From positions 1-64,000 of the forward strand of contig NZ_WSEL01000007.1 in the NCBI RefSeq assembly GCF_009758015.1: DNA of 64,000 nucleotides, in the 5' to 3' direction. A program made the translations under genes and the position numbers. The stretch comes from Ramlibacter pinisoli. GTDB taxonomy: Bacteria; Pseudomonadota; Gammaproteobacteria; Burkholderiales; Burkholderiaceae_C. The notes under the pieces are model-generated. The model was not told the DNA's origin and searched no databases. It was given only the letters and a program-made list of their open reading frames with translations. Shown here piece by piece: positions 17,200-26,462 of the stretch; the stretch's first letter is position 1; each line of letters starts with the position of its first letter.

Positions 17200-17820
17200 G
17201 AGCAGGGCGATGGTTGCCCGGACCACCGTCACGCCGACGGCGAGCCCGGCAGGGTGTCGCACTGCGGCACCGCCGCCATGGACTGCAGCGCTTGCGTCGG
17301 GCCTCGGCGATCTCGCCAGCAGCAGGCCGTGGAAGTCGGGCCGCGGAAAGTACGCGCTGACTCTTTGGTGGCTGGGGGGCCGGCGCAGGTCGGCGTGCTG
17401 GGCAGGGGAGGGCCGGCGGCGATCCGGGGCTGCCGGCGCGGCGGCCGCGCCGGCCGCCTGCTGCCCCATCCGCAGGAGGCGTCCTACACCGCTGGGCCGA
17501 CCTGTCCGACACGGCCGATGAGGTCGTCTGCCTACGATGGATTTTCCATCGGGAGCGTCACGCCTTCCATGGAGCGCAAGGAGCCCTTCCCCCCATGATC
17601 CATCTCGCGAACGATCCGAACGCCAGTCGCCTGAGCTGGCGCCCGAGCGCCGCCACGGGCGGGAAGTCGGCTCCCAGTGAACAGCCGCTGCGGCGGGCCC
17701 GTCCGGGCCATGCGTGGCCATTCCTCAGTCCGCATGCCAACCGGGCCGACCGCCCGACCGGTGCGCGCAACCCCAGCAATGACAGCGGCAGCTAGGCGCC
17801 GCACTCCCGAGGTTTCCACC
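17196..17820. other. Gene-poor interval, 625 bp
   Basis: I find no convincing gene here. A 66-codon frame at 17595-17795 (starting MIHLANDPN, AAGGAG 11 nt upstream) is possible, but it is arginine/proline-rich, has no recognisable domain and could be chance in this GC-rich DNA. A TACGAT box (17531-17536) overlaps a perfect dyad GATGGA-TTT-TCCATC (17535-17549), which may be a promoter/operator. Other long open frames across the interval have shadow-like composition. Confidence 0.4.
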
Positions 17821-18000
17821 ATGCTGACCGAATCCAAGAGCCCGAACAAGTTCGCCGACGTGCCGAGCGACAAGCCGCAAGGCGACCGCGTCGAGCACGC
17901 CAACCTGGAGCGCCCGGGCGCCCAGGCCCATCCGCGTGCCAAGGCCCGCACCGGCGACTGGAGCCAGTCCACCCGGCGTGCTGCCTGGCAGTGGCATTGA
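17821..18000 (+). CDS. Small hypothetical protein, 59 residues
   Basis: A short, very hydrophilic protein (starts MLTESKSPNKFADVP, ends AAWQWH) with no membrane segment, signal peptide or cysteine. GAGG lies 8 nt before the ATG. A strong hairpin terminator 40 bp after the stop supports a real transcript. Charge and Pro/Lys/Arg content suggest a disordered or nucleic-acid-associated peptide; no family is recognised. The open frame extends upstream to 17677 but that part has no good start. Confidence 0.5.
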   Translation: MLTESKSPNKFADVPSDKPQGDRVEHANLERPGAQAHPRAKARTGDWSQSTRRAAWQWH

Positions 18001-18040
18001 GACGGAGCCCGCGTGCGCACCTGTGACGCACCGACCAGCG

Positions 18041-18067
18041 AGCGGCCCTGCGGGGCCGCTTCGTTTT
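18041..18067 (+). terminator. Rho-independent terminator before hpf
   Basis: A perfect 8-bp stem, AGCGGCCC and GGGCCGCT with loop TGCG, is followed by TCGTTTT. It ends the transcript of the 59-residue gene. The core GGCCCTGCGGGGCC is repeated in the terminator after hpf. Confidence 0.75.
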
Positions 18068-18114
18068 GGGGCCGGCAGCGGCGCTGCTTTTTTGTTTCCG
18101 CCTGCGCGAAGCCG

Positions 18115-18143
18115 TTGCTTTACCCGGGACCCCCGGGCATAGT
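18115..18143 (+). promoter_or_regulatory. Sigma-70-type promoter of hpf
   Basis: TTGCTT (18115-18120) and CATAGT (18138-18143) are separated by exactly 17 bp. The spacer contains two CCCGGG blocks. The predicted start is about 80 nt before the hpf ATG, downstream of the preceding terminator. Confidence 0.5.
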
Positions 18144-18231
18144 GGGTCGCAAGTAGTACGCAAGACCGTCGTCCCTCGTCCCGCCGGTCGCCCGGTGGGC
18201 TTTCCAACCCGAGTGAACCAGGAGGCTATCA

Positions 18232-18561
18232 ATGAACCTGACGATCAGCGGTCACCATCTCGAAGTTACCCCCGCACTGCGCAGTTACGTGACCACCAAG
18301 CTCGATCGCATCACCCGCCACTTCGACCAGGTGGTGGATATCAAGGTTCTACTCTGCATCGAGAAGCAAAAGGAGAAGGAACGACGACAGCGCGCCGAGT
18401 GCCGCATCCACGTCAAGGGCAACGACATGTTCGCCGAGAGCTCCCACGAGGACCTCTACGCCGCCCTCGACGAGCTGGTCGACAAGCTCGACCGGCAGGT
18501 GGGCCGCCACAAGACCCGCATGCAGGACCACCACCACCCCGCGCCCAAGCGCGTGATGTAG
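18232..18561 (+). CDS. hpf: Ribosome hibernation promoting factor, short form
   Basis: The 109-residue protein starts [20 protein letters not shown] and has the beta-alpha-beta-beta-beta-alpha HPF/RaiA fold with a basic central part ([19 protein letters not shown]) that contacts 16S rRNA. It lacks the C-terminal dimerisation domain of long HPF. It inactivates ribosomes during stationary phase or stress. ATG 18232 has an excellent AGGAGG. It is flanked by terminators on both sides, so it is probably monocistronic although ptsN and hprK follow. In many proteobacteria hpf directly follows rpoN; here rpoN is 33 kb away. Confidence 0.92.
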   Translation: MNLTISGHHLEVTPALRSYVTTKLDRITRHFDQVVDIKVLLCIEKQKEKERRQRAECRIHVKGNDMFAESSHEDLYAALDELVDKLDRQVGRHKTRMQDHHHPAPKRVM

Positions 18562-18581
18562 GCGGCCAACCGGCGCACCAG

Positions 18582-18609
18582 AGGGCCCTGCGGGGCCCTT
18601 TGTCGTTTT
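18582..18609 (+). terminator. Rho-independent terminator after hpf
   Basis: Stem AGGGCCC/GGGCCCT with loop TGCG, then TTGTCGTTTT. It shares the 14-nt core GGCCCTGCGGGGCC with the terminator at 18041, so hpf is bracketed by two near-identical hairpins. Confidence 0.75.
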
Positions 18610-18683
18610 CCCGTCGCAAAGCTCGGCGGGATCGGTGGCCGTCCGGGTTTGCCCGGGGGCCGGGTGCATAATCGCCCCGGACC

Positions 18684-19151
18684 ATGAACCGCCTCGCCGC
18701 CATCCTGCCTCCCGCTCAGGTGCTCGTGAGCGTCGAGGCCACCAGCAAGAAGCGCGCATTCGAAGAGGCGGGCCTGCTGTTCGAGAACCTGCACGGCCTC
18801 TCGCGCGCCCTCATCACCGACAGCCTGTTCGCGCGCGAGCGCCTGGGCTCCACCGGCCTGGGCCACGGCGTCGCCATCCCGCACGGCCGCATCAAGGGCC
18901 TGAAGGCGCCGATGGCCGCGCTGTTCCAGCTGGCCAACCCGATCGGCTTCGACGCTCCCGACGAGCAGCCGGTCAACCTGCTCATCTTCCTGCTGGTGCC
19001 CGAAGCCGCCACGCAGAAGCACCTGGAAATCCTGTCCGAGATCGCCGAGCTGCTGTCGGATGCGCCGTTGCGGGAGAAGATCAAGGCCAGCAACGACGCC
19101 ACGCAGCTGCACCAGCTGATCGCCACCTGGCAGTCCGCGCAGCCCGCGTGA
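18684..19151 (+). CDS. ptsN: PTS IIA-like nitrogen-regulatory protein PtsN
   Basis: The 155-residue protein has the EIIA fold with the phosphorylation site His67 in GVAIPHGRI. PtsN (EIIA-Ntr) is the last phosphoacceptor of the nitrogen PTS and regulates potassium uptake and other systems by protein contact. A CATAAT box (18667-18672) lies 11 nt before the ATG, predicting a very short leader. hprK begins 1 bp after its stop, so the two are an operon; an HPr kinase beside PtsN is typical of betaproteobacteria. Confidence 0.92.
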   Translation: MNRLAAILPPAQVLVSVEATSKKRAFEEAGLLFENLHGLSRALITDSLFARERLGSTGLGHGVAIPHGRIKGLKAPMAALFQLANPIGFDAPDEQPVNLLIFLLVPEAATQKHLEILSEIAELLSDAPLREKIKASNDATQLHQLIATWQSAQPA

Positions 19152-19152
19152 C

Positions 19153-20103
19153 GTGAAGCCCACCGTCGTCAGCGCCGACGTCCTGTTCGAGGACCACCGG
19201 GCACAGCTGAAGTGGGAGTGGGTGGCCGGGCTCGGCGCTTCCGAGCGCCGCTTCGACGAGGTGGCCGTGCGCGCCGCCCGTTCGGGCGCCGACCTGGTCG
19301 GCTACCTCAACTACATCCACCCGTACCGAGTCCAGATCCTGGGCGAGCGCGAGGTCGCCTACCTCACCAACGCCACCGCCGACGACTGCGCCCGCCGGAT
19401 CGCGCGCATCGTCACCCTCGAGCCGCCGGTGCTGGTGCTCACCGACGGCCAGGCCGCGCCCGAGGCCCTGCTGTCGATGTGCGAGCGGGCCCAGATCCCG
19501 ATGTTCGCCACCCCGGAGCCGTCGGCCTTCGTCATCGATGTGCTGCGTGCCTACCTGTCCAAGCACTTCGCCGAGCGCACCTCGATGCACGGCGTGTTCA
19601 TGGACATCCTGGGCCTGGGCGTGCTGATCACCGGCGAGTCGGGGCTGGGCAAGAGCGAGCTCGGCCTGGAACTGATCACGCGCGGCAATGGCCTGGTGGC
19701 CGACGACGCGGTCGACCTGTACCGGGTGAACCAGACCACCATCGAGGGCCGCTGCCCCGAGCTGCTGCAGAACCTGCTGGAGGTGCGCGGCATCGGCCTG
19801 CTCGACATCCGGGCCATCTTCGGCGAGACCGCGGTGCGCCGGAAGATGCGGCTGCGGCTGATCGTGCACCTGGTGCGGCGCGAGACGCTGGAGCGCGACT
19901 ACGAACGGCTGCCCTACGAGCCGCTCACCCAGGACGTGCTGGGCGTACCGGTGCGCAAGGCGGTGATCCAGGTGGTGGCCGGCCGCAACATCGCCGTGCT
20001 GGTCGAGGCCGCGGTGCGCAACACCATCCTGCAGCTGCGCGGGGTCGACACCTACCAGGAGTTCGTCGAGCGGCACCGCCGCGCGATGGAAAAAGGCAGT
20101 TGA
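19153..20103 (+). CDS. hprK: HPr kinase/phosphorylase
   Basis: The 316-residue protein has the N-terminal HprK domain ([14 protein letters not shown]...) and a C-terminal kinase domain with P-loop GESGLGKS (161-168). [12 protein letters not shown] and the signature [17 protein letters not shown] follow. It phosphorylates a serine of HPr; in proteobacteria with an incomplete PTS it acts in regulation rather than sugar uptake. The start is a GTG 1 bp after the ptsN stop. A perfect 16-bp palindrome GAGGCGCCGGCGCCTC (20129-20144) lies between it and the convergent fur gene. Confidence 0.93.
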   Translation: MKPTVVSADVLFEDHRAQLKWEWVAGLGASERRFDEVAVRAARSGADLVGYLNYIHPYRVQILGEREVAYLTNATADDCARRIARIVTLEPPVLVLTDGQAAPEALLSMCERAQIPMFATPEPSAFVIDVLRAYLSKHFAERTSMHGVFMDILGLGVLITGESGLGKSELGLELITRGNGLVADDAVDLYRVNQTTIEGRCPELLQNLLEVRGIGLLDIRAIFGETAVRRKMRLRLIVHLVRRETLERDYERLPYEPLTQDVLGVPVRKAVIQVVAGRNIAVLVEAAVRNTILQLRGVDTYQEFVERHRRAMEKGS

Positions 20104-20142
20104 GGCCAGCCCTCGACTAGAAACGCGCGAGGCGCCGGCGCC

Positions 20143-20577
20143 TCAGCGCCGCACCGGCCGGTTGGGGCAGTCCTGCTTGGTGCAATGGGCGTACAGCGAC
20201 AGCGCGTGGTCGGCGATCGCGAAGCCCTTGGCCTGGGCGACCGCGTGCTGGCGCTTCTCGATCTCGGCGTCGTAGAACTCCTCGACCCGGCCGCAGTCGA
20301 GGCACACCATGTGGTCGTGGTGCGTGCCCTCGTTCAGCTCGTACACCGCCTTGCCGCTCTCGAAGTGGCTGCGCGAGAGGATGCCGGCCTGCTCGAACTG
20401 GGTGAGCACGCGGTACACCGTGGCCAGGCCGATGTCGGAGCGCTCCTCCAGCAGCACGCGGAACACGTCTTCCGCCGTCATGTGCCGCTGCGATCCCTTC
20501 TGGAACACCTCCAGGATCTTCAGGCGCGGCAGCGTCGCCTTCAGGCCAGTGTTCTTCAGTTCGTCGATGTTGGTCAT
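20143..20577 (-). CDS. fur: Ferric uptake regulator
   Basis: The 144-residue protein has an N-terminal winged helix ([26 protein letters not shown]). Its metal-binding C-terminal domain carries HHDH (86-89), Cys92-xx-Cys95 and Cys132/Cys137. It is an Fe2+-dependent repressor of iron uptake genes. The frame is open far upstream through the opposite-strand genes, but the family starts at [18 protein letters not shown], which fixes ATG 20577. It is divergent from bamE, as in many betaproteobacteria, and the shared region has a Fur-box-like dyad. Confidence 0.94.
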   Translation of the reverse strand: MTNIDELKNTGLKATLPRLKILEVFQKGSQRHMTAEDVFRVLLEERSDIGLATVYRVLTQFEQAGILSRSHFESGKAVYELNEGTHHDHMVCLDCGRVEEFYDAEIEKRQHAVAQAKGFAIADHALSLYAHCTKQDCPNRPVRR

Positions 20578-20613
20578 GGGGGTCTGCCGGGACGGGCCGC
20601 GAGGGGGTCCCGC

Positions 20614-20636
20614 TACAATGATTCGATCATATCGCC
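20614..20636. promoter_or_regulatory. Overlapping bamE/fur promoter elements with Fur-box-like dyad
   Basis: The AT-rich island has TACAAT (20614-20619) as a -10 for bamE and, on the other strand, TATGAT (20626-20631) as a -10 for fur. Between them is the dyad ATGAT-TCG-ATCAT (20618-20630). The half-sites and the trailing ATC resemble the classical Fur box (GATAATGATAATCATTATC), which suggests autoregulation. Confidence 0.5.
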
Positions 20637-20649
20637 TGCCTGTTTCCCC

Positions 20650-21201
20650 ATGCCCCCGCGCACCTCCCGCTTCCTGCGGCCCGGTCTCGTGCTGGCCGCC
20701 TGCGCGCTGGGCGCGGGCTGTGCCAGCGTCGACAACGCGACCCGGCCGATCGCCAACGCCATCACGCCCTACAAGGTCGAGGTGGTGCAGGGCAACTTCG
20801 TGTCGAGCGAACAGGTCGAGCTGCTCAAGCCCGGCATGTCGCGCCAGCAGGTGCGCGAGCTGCTGGGCACCCCGCTGCTGACCAGCGTGTTCCACGCCGA
20901 CCGCTGGGACTACGTGTTCACGCTGCGCCGCCAGGGCGTCGAGCCGCAGCGGCGCAAGCTCACCGTGTTCTTCAAGGGCGAGGGCCTGGAGCACTTCGAG
21001 GGCGACAGCATGCCCAGCGAGGCCGACTTCGTCGCCTCCATCGGCAGCAAGCGCGCGCTGGGCAAGGTGCCGGTGCTCGAGGCCACCGAGGACCAGCTCA
21101 AGCGCAACAGCAAGCCGGCCGCGCCCGAGGCGGCGCCTGCGCCTGCGCCCGAGCCGCCGCTGCCCGCCAGCTACCCGCCGCTCGAGACCACGGGGCGCTG
21201 A
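20650..21201 (+). CDS. bamE: Outer membrane protein assembly factor BamE
   Basis: The 183-residue lipoprotein has lipobox LGAGC with Cys24 as anchor. The SmpA/OmlA domain follows ([32 protein letters not shown], then WDYVFTLRR). It is a small subunit of the BAM complex that inserts beta-barrel proteins. The C-terminal ~45 residues are a Pro/Ala-rich extension beyond the usual ~110-residue core, common in betaproteobacteria. dapB starts 4 bp after its stop. The open frame continues into the fur region upstream but only this ATG gives the lipoprotein signal. Confidence 0.9.
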   Translation: MPPRTSRFLRPGLVLAACALGAGCASVDNATRPIANAITPYKVEVVQGNFVSSEQVELLKPGMSRQQVRELLGTPLLTSVFHADRWDYVFTLRRQGVEPQRRKLTVFFKGEGLEHFEGDSMPSEADFVASIGSKRALGKVPVLEATEDQLKRNSKPAAPEAAPAPAPEPPLPASYPPLETTGR

Positions 21202-21205
21202 CCGC

Positions 21206-22030
21206 ATGGCGACCAAGACCACGACTCCCCAGCACCAGGTCGCAGTGGCCGGCGCCACCGGCCGCATGGGCCACATGCTCATCGAGGCGATCCGTGCCGC
21301 CGACGACTGCCAGCTGGCCGGCGCGCTCGACGTCCCGGCCAGCCCGGCGATCGGCAACGACGCCGCCGCCTTCCTCGGCGTCGCCAGCGGCGTGCCGGTG
21401 GTGGCCGACATCCGCACCGGCCTGGCCCGGGCCAAGGTGCTGATCGACTTCACCCGGCCCGAGGGCACGATGGCGCACCTGGCGGCCTGCCGCGAGCTGG
21501 GCCTCCATGCGGTGATCGGCACCACCGGCTTCAGCGACGACCAGAAGGCCCGCATCGCCGAGATCGCGCGCGACATCGCCATCGTCATGGCGCCCAACAT
21601 GAGCGTGGGCGTCAACGTGACCATGAAGCTGCTGGAGATGGCGGCCAAGGCGCTGTCGACCGGCTACGACATCGAGGTGATCGAGTCCCACCACCGGCAC
21701 AAGGTCGATGCGCCGTCCGGCACCGCCCTCAAGATGGGGGAGGTCATCGCCGGCGCCCTGGGGCGCGACCTGAAGGAATGCGCGGTCTACGCCCGCGAGG
21801 GCGTCACCGGCGAGCGCGATCCGTCCACCATCGGCTTTGCCACCATCCGTGGCGGCGACATCGTGGGCGACCACACGGTGCTGTTCGCCGGCACCGGCGA
21901 GCGCATCGAGATCACGCACCGCTCGGCCAGCCGCGCCACCTACGCCCAGGGCAGCCTGCGGGCCGTGCGCTTCCTGGCCGGCCGGACCAGCGGCCTGTAC
22001 GACATGTTCGACGTCCTCGGGTTGAGGTAG
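21206..22030 (+). CDS. dapB: 4-hydroxy-tetrahydrodipicolinate reductase
   Basis: The 274-residue protein catalyses the NAD(P)H-dependent reduction in lysine and meso-diaminopimelate synthesis. It has the N-terminal nucleotide fold [28 protein letters not shown] and the active-site block [15 protein letters not shown] (from about residue 160), with the catalytic histidine and lysine. The first ATG at 21206 gives the family length. It is translated 4 bp after bamE and followed 44 bp later by exbB. Confidence 0.95.
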   Translation: MATKTTTPQHQVAVAGATGRMGHMLIEAIRAADDCQLAGALDVPASPAIGNDAAAFLGVASGVPVVADIRTGLARAKVLIDFTRPEGTMAHLAACRELGLHAVIGTTGFSDDQKARIAEIARDIAIVMAPNMSVGVNVTMKLLEMAAKALSTGYDIEVIESHHRHKVDAPSGTALKMGEVIAGALGRDLKECAVYAREGVTGERDPSTIGFATIRGGDIVGDHTVLFAGTGERIEITHRSASRATYAQGSLRAVRFLAGRTSGLYDMFDVLGLR

Positions 22031-22074
22031 GCCGGGCGCCGGCCCCGGCGCGTTGAGGGGCGAGGGAGGAAGCC

Positions 22075-22740
22075 ATGGATGCACTGCAGCTGTTCGGCCA
22101 GGCCGACGGGATCACCCGCGTGGTGGCACTGCTGCTGCTCGGCATGTCGGTGGCCAGCTGGGTCGTCATCCTCTGGAAGGGCTGGCTGCTGCACCGCGCC
22201 GCCGCCGACGTCGGCCGCTCCACCGCCGCCTTCTGGCAGGCTCCCGCCCTGGCCGAGGCGCGCCAGCGGGTGGCCGGTTTCGACCGCGAGCAGTTCGTGC
22301 TGCCGCTGGTCGATGCCACGGTCGCCCAGCCCGGCGGTTCGCTGGCCGCCGCCGGCGACCGCAGCCAGCAGCTCACGCGGGTGCTGCGCGACGCCCTGCA
22401 CGGCATCCTCGACAAGCTGACATTCGGCCAGGTCCTGCTGGCCACGGTGGGTTCGACGGCGCCGTTCGTCGGCCTGCTCGGCACCGTCTGGGGCATCTAC
22501 CACGCGCTCACCGGCATCGCCGCCGCCGGCCAGATCAGCATCGACAAGGTGGCCGGTCCGGTCGGCGAGGCGCTCATCATGACCGCCGCCGGGCTGGCCG
22601 TCGCCATCCCGGCCGTGCTGGGCTACAACATCTTCGGCCGCCGCATCGGCCGCATCGAAGCCGACCTGGAAGGCTTCGCCCGCGACCTGCGCGAGCTGGT
22701 GGTGCACCACCACGTCAACGGCGGGGAGACGGCCGCATGA
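22075..22740 (+). CDS. exbB: MotA/TolQ/ExbB proton channel family protein
   Basis: The 221-residue protein has an N-terminal membrane helix (VVALLLLGMSVASWVVILW) and two more helices near residues ~120-145 and ~165-190. Between them is the conserved LATVGSTAPFVGLLGTVWGIYHAL. It is the pentameric channel part of an energy-transducing ExbB-ExbD (or TolQ-TolR) complex that drives TonB- or Tol-dependent processes. Its stop overlaps the ExbD start (ATGA). No tonB gene is near, so the partner is not identifiable here. Confidence 0.88.
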   Translation: MDALQLFGQADGITRVVALLLLGMSVASWVVILWKGWLLHRAAADVGRSTAAFWQAPALAEARQRVAGFDREQFVLPLVDATVAQPGGSLAAAGDRSQQLTRVLRDALHGILDKLTFGQVLLATVGSTAPFVGLLGTVWGIYHALTGIAAAGQISIDKVAGPVGEALIMTAAGLAVAIPAVLGYNIFGRRIGRIEADLEGFARDLRELVVHHHVNGGETAA

Positions 22741-23153
22741 GCTTCGGCCGCCTCGAGCGCAGCGAGGGGCCGCGCCCCATGAGCGACATCAACGTCACCC
22801 CGCTGGTCGACGTCATGCTGGTGCTGGTGGTCATCCTCATCATCACGGCGCCGCTGATGGCCAGTTCGCTGCGCCTGGACCTGCCCAAGGCCGAGGCGGC
22901 CAAGCCGGGCGATGCGCCGCGCTTCGTCACCGTCGGCCTGGACGCCCAGGGCGGGCTGTTCCTGGACGACAAGCCGGTCGATCCGCAGCAGCTGGGCGCC
23001 CGGCTGGCCGAGGTCGCGCAGCGCGGCCCCGACACCGAGGTCCAGCTGCGCGCCGACCAGGCCGTGCCCTACGGCCGCATCGTCGACGTGATGGGCGCGG
23101 CGCAGAAGGCCGGGCTGCAGCGCATCGGCTTCGTCGCCGACCCCGCCAAGTGA
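22737..23153 (+). CDS. exbD: ExbD/TolR biopolymer transport protein
   Basis: A 138-residue protein with a short N-terminal cytoplasmic part and a single membrane helix. The membrane segment contains the proton-carrying aspartate in INVTPLVDVMLVLVVILIIT. A periplasmic domain follows, ending GAAQKAGLQRIGFVAD. The ATG overlaps the exbB stop; an internal ATG at 22779 (MSDINV) would also be a family-like start, so the N-terminus is slightly uncertain. It forms the proton-driven stator with ExbB. Confidence 0.88.
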   Translation: MSFGRLERSEGPRPMSDINVTPLVDVMLVLVVILIITAPLMASSLRLDLPKAEAAKPGDAPRFVTVGLDAQGGLFLDDKPVDPQQLGARLAEVAQRGPDTEVQLRADQAVPYGRIVDVMGAAQKAGLQRIGFVADPAK

Positions 23154-23230
23154 TGCTGCCGCGCTGATCGCCCTGCGGGCGGCCGGCATGTCACCGGCGG
23201 CAACGCCTGAGGTCCCCGGCCTGCGCCGCC

Positions 23231-23236
23231 TAGAAT
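23231..23236 (+). promoter_or_regulatory. -10 box positioned for leaderless leuS transcript
   Basis: A perfect TAGAAT is followed by 7 nt and the leuS ATG (23244). No Shine-Dalgarno sequence is present and no clear -35 is visible. Confidence 0.55.
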
Positions 23237-23243
23237 TCCGCGC

Positions 23244-25883
23244 ATGCAAGACAAGTACAACCACCTCGAGGTCGAGCGCGCAGCCCAGGCGCACTGGACC
23301 GGGCGCGATGCCTACCGCGTCGTCGAGGACGCGAGCAAGAAGAAGTTCTACGCCTGCTCGATGCTGCCCTACCCGAGCGGCAAGCTGCACATGGGCCACG
23401 TGCGCAACTACACCATCAACGACATGTTGACGCGGTACCTGCGCATGAACGGCTACAACGTGCTCATGCCGATGGGCTGGGACGCCTTCGGCCTGCCGGC
23501 CGAGAACGCGGCGCTGAAGAACGGCGTGCCGCCGGCCCGCTGGACGTACGAGAACATCGCCTACATGAAGGGCCAGATGCAGGCCATGGGCCTGGCCATC
23601 GACTGGTCGCGCGAGGTCGCCACCTGCGACCCCAGCTACTACAAGTGGAACCAGTGGCTGTTCCTGAAGATGCTGGAAAAGGGCATCGCCTACCGCAAGA
23701 CCCAGGTCGTCAACTGGGACCCGGTCGACCAGACCGTGCTGGCCAACGAGCAGGTGATCGACGGCAAGGGCTGGCGCACCGGTGCCCCGGTCGAGAAGCG
23801 CGAGATCCCCGGCTACTACCTGAAGATCACCGACTACGCGGCCGAGCTGCTCGACCATGTGCAGCACCGGCTGCCCGGCTGGCCCGAGCGGGTCAAGCTG
23901 ATGCAGGAGAACTGGATCGGCCGCAGCGAGGGCGTGCGCTTCGCGTTCCCGCACACCATCCGCGATGCCGCCGGCCACCTCATCGGCGACGGCCGCCTGT
24001 ACGTCTTCACCACCCGGGCCGACACCATCATGGGGGTCACCTTCTGCGCGGTCGCGCCCGAGCACCCGCTGGCCACCCACGCCGCCCGCAACAACCCCAA
24101 GCTGGCCGCGTTCATCGAGGAGAGCAAGAAGGGCGGCACCACCGAGGCCGAGCTCGCGCTGCGCGACAAGGAAGGCCAGCCCACCGGGCTGCAGGTGGCG
24201 CACCCGATCACCGGCGAGCCGGTCGACGTCTGGGTCGGCAACTACGTGCTGATGGGCTACGGCGACGGCGCCGTCATGGGCGTGCCCGGCCACGACGAGC
24301 GCGACTTCGCGTTCGCGCTCAAGTACGACCTGCCCATCATGGAGGTGGTGCACGTCGACGGCGAGACCTACGACTACCGCCACTGGCAGGACTGGTACGC
24401 CGACAAGGAGCGCGGCGTCACCATCAACTCCGACATCTTCAGCGGCTTCGGCTATGAGGAGGCGGTGAACGCGGTGGCGCACGCCCTCGAGCAGAAGGGC
24501 CTGGGCGAGAAGAAGACCACCTGGCGCCTGCGCGACTGGGGCATCAGCCGCCAGCGCTACTGGGGCACGCCCATCCCCATCATCCACTGCGCCGAGCACG
24601 GCGCGGTGCCGGTGCCCGAGAAGGACCTGCCGGTGGTGCTGCCGCAGGACTGCGTGCCCGACGGCAGCGGCAACCCGCTGAACAAGCGCGAGGACTTCCT
24701 CGCCTGCGCCTGCCCGGTGTGCGGCAAGCCGGCGCGGCGCGAGACCGACACCATGGACACCTTCGTCGACTCGTCCTGGTACTTCATGCGCTATTGCGAC
24801 CCGTCCAGCGACGACGCCATGGTGGCCAGCGGCTCGCAGTACTGGATGCCGATGGACCAGTACATCGGCGGCATCGAGCACGCCATCCTGCACCTGCTGT
24901 ACGCGCGCTTCTGGACCAAGGTGATGCGCGACCTCGGCCTGATCGCCATCGACGAGCCGTTCACCAAGCTGCTCACCCAGGGCATGGTGCTGAACGAGGC
25001 GTTCTCGCGCACCACGACCGGCAAGCAGTACTTCTGGGCCCACGACCTGGACATCGTGCGCGACGAGCACGCCAAGGTGGTCTCGGCCACCGCCCGGGCC
25101 GACGGCAAGCCGGTGGCCTACGAGGGCTGGACCACGATGTCCAAGTCCAAGAACAACGGCGTCGACCCGCAGGACCTGATCGAGAAGTACGGCGCCGACA
25201 CCGCGCGCCTGTACACCATGTTCACCGCCCCGCCCGAGGCCACGCTGGAGTGGAACGACGCCGCGCTGGAAGGCAGCTACCGCTTCCTGCGCCGGGTCTG
25301 GGCGTTCGGCCACCGGCTGGCGCAGGGCGACGCCGTCGCCGGCCAGGCCAAGGCGCTGCGCAACCTGGCCGGCCTGGGCAAGCCGGCCAAGGCCCTGCGG
25401 CGCGAGGTGCACGCGGTGCTCAAGCAGGTCGACTACGACTACGCCCGCATGCAGTACAACACCGTGGTCTCGGGCGCGATGAAGATCCTCAACGCACTGG
25501 AGGACGACAAGGGCTCCGGCGACGCCGGCGCCGACGCCGCCCGGGCCGAGGGCTTCGGCATCCTGCTGCGGGTGCTGTACCCGGTCACGCCGCACCTGAC
25601 CCACACGCTGTGGCAGCAGCTCGGCTACGAGACGCTGCACGGCGACCTGCTCGACGCGCCCTGGCCGCGCATCGACGAACAGGCGCTGGTGCAGGAGGAG
25701 GTCGAGCTGGTGCTGCAGGTCAATGGCAAGCACCGCGGCACCATCTCCGTGCCGGCCACGGCCGACAAGGCCGAGATCGAGCGGGTGGCGCTGGCCAGCG
25801 AGGGCTACCAGAAGTTCGCCGCCGGCGCGACGCCCAAGAAAGTCATCATCGTGCCGGGCCGGCTGGTCAACCTGGTCGTGTGA
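23244..25883 (+). CDS. leuS: Leucine--tRNA ligase
   Basis: The 879-residue class I synthetase has the HIGH-type motif HMGH at residues 49-52 ([14 protein letters not shown]). It also has the editing CP1 domain with [12 protein letters not shown] and [17 protein letters not shown], and the KMSKS-type loop [12 protein letters not shown] near residue 630. Length and order match bacterial LeuRS. It charges tRNA-Leu and hydrolyses mischarged product in the editing site. It shares 1 base with the next start (TGATG), so lptE is co-translated. Confidence 0.97.
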   Translation: MQDKYNHLEVERAAQAHWTGRDAYRVVEDASKKKFYACSMLPYPSGKLHMGHVRNYTINDMLTRYLRMNGYNVLMPMGWDAFGLPAENAALKNGVPPARWTYENIAYMKGQMQAMGLAIDWSREVATCDPSYYKWNQWLFLKMLEKGIAYRKTQVVNWDPVDQTVLANEQVIDGKGWRTGAPVEKREIPGYYLKITDYAAELLDHVQHRLPGWPERVKLMQENWIGRSEGVRFAFPHTIRDAAGHLIGDGRLYVFTTRADTIMGVTFCAVAPEHPLATHAARNNPKLAAFIEESKKGGTTEAELALRDKEGQPTGLQVAHPITGEPVDVWVGNYVLMGYGDGAVMGVPGHDERDFAFALKYDLPIMEVVHVDGETYDYRHWQDWYADKERGVTINSDIFSGFGYEEAVNAVAHALEQKGLGEKKTTWRLRDWGISRQRYWGTPIPIIHCAEHGAVPVPEKDLPVVLPQDCVPDGSGNPLNKREDFLACACPVCGKPARRETDTMDTFVDSSWYFMRYCDPSSDDAMVASGSQYWMPMDQYIGGIEHAILHLLYARFWTKVMRDLGLIAIDEPFTKLLTQGMVLNEAFSRTTTGKQYFWAHDLDIVRDEHAKVVSATARADGKPVAYEGWTTMSKSKNNGVDPQDLIEKYGADTARLYTMFTAPPEATLEWNDAALEGSYRFLRRVWAFGHRLAQGDAVAGQAKALRNLAGLGKPAKALRREVHAVLKQVDYDYARMQYNTVVSGAMKILNALEDDKGSGDAGADAARAEGFGILLRVLYPVTPHLTHTLWQQLGYETLHGDLLDAPWPRIDEQALVQEEVELVLQVNGKHRGTISVPATADKAEIERVALASEGYQKFAAGATPKKVIIVPGRLVNLVV

Positions 25884-26371
25884 TGCGGCGCCGCCTGCTG
25901 CTGGCCGTCGCGCCCGCCGTCCTCGCCGGCTGCGGCTTCGAGCTGCGCCGGGCGCCTGACTTCGCCTTCAAGTCCATCCTCATCACCTCCGGCTCGGCGG
26001 TGTCGACCGACCTGCGGCGCAACCTGTCCTCGGTGCCCGAGATGCAGGTGCTGCCCCTGAGCGGGCGGCCCGACCAGGCGCAGGTCATCCTCGACGTGCC
26101 GGAGGAGCGGCGCGAGCGGGTGGTGGTGGGCGTGAACGCCTCCGGCCAGGTGCGCGAGCTGCAGCTGCGCATCCGGATGAAGTTCAAGCTGCGCACGCCG
26201 CAGGGCAAGGAACTCATTCCCGAGACCGAGCTGCTGCAGCAGCGGGACATCAGCTTCAACGAAACCGCGGTGCTGGCCAAGGAGGCCGAGGAAGGCCTGC
26301 TCTACCGCGACATGCAGAACGATTTGGTGCAGCAGTTGATGCGGCGCCTGGGCGCCATCAAGTCCCTGTAA
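25883..26371 (+). CDS. lptE: LPS assembly lipoprotein LptE
   Basis: The 162-residue protein has a short signal and lipobox LAGC (Cys17) followed by GFELRRAPDFAFKS, the standard LptE start (GF.LR). It is the outer-membrane plug that works with LptD to place lipopolysaccharide in the outer leaflet. The first base of its ATG is the last base of the leuS stop. In related genomes holA follows directly; here rocD lies between. Confidence 0.92.
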   Translation: MRRRLLLAVAPAVLAGCGFELRRAPDFAFKSILITSGSAVSTDLRRNLSSVPEMQVLPLSGRPDQAQVILDVPEERRERVVVGVNASGQVRELQLRIRMKFKLRTPQGKELIPETELLQQRDISFNETAVLAKEAEEGLLYRDMQNDLVQQLMRRLGAIKSL

Positions 26372-26420
26372 ATCCGGCCGGACGAGGCGTTCTCTGACGC
26401 CGGCCCGGGCCGTGCCGGCC

Positions 26421-26426
26421 TAGAGT
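26421..26426 (+). promoter_or_regulatory. Candidate -10 box for rocD
   Basis: TAGAGT lies 36 nt before the rocD ATG, after the lptE stop. A GAGGAGAG ribosome binding site is just before the ATG. This indicates that rocD has its own promoter inside the leuS-lptE/holA interval. Confidence 0.4.
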
Positions 26427-26462
26427 GACTCAACCGGGGCTGCGTCCCCGAGGAGAGCCGCC

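Noticed and set aside
14797..17721. Minus-strand frame of 974 codons covering corA and the patatin gene
   Set aside because: It is out of frame with both recognised genes and has arginine/proline-rich shadow composition.
17595..17795. 66-codon frame starting MIHLANDPN
   Set aside because: AAGGAG is 11 nt upstream, but no domain, biased composition and no downstream terminator before the next gene; kept only as a note in the interval entry.
22623..25733. Open frame of about 1036 codons on the minus strand, antisense to leuS
   Set aside because: It mirrors the leuS codons (high third-position GC removes stops in this antisense frame), is rich in His/Val/Gly/Arg without domains, and leuS is unmistakable.
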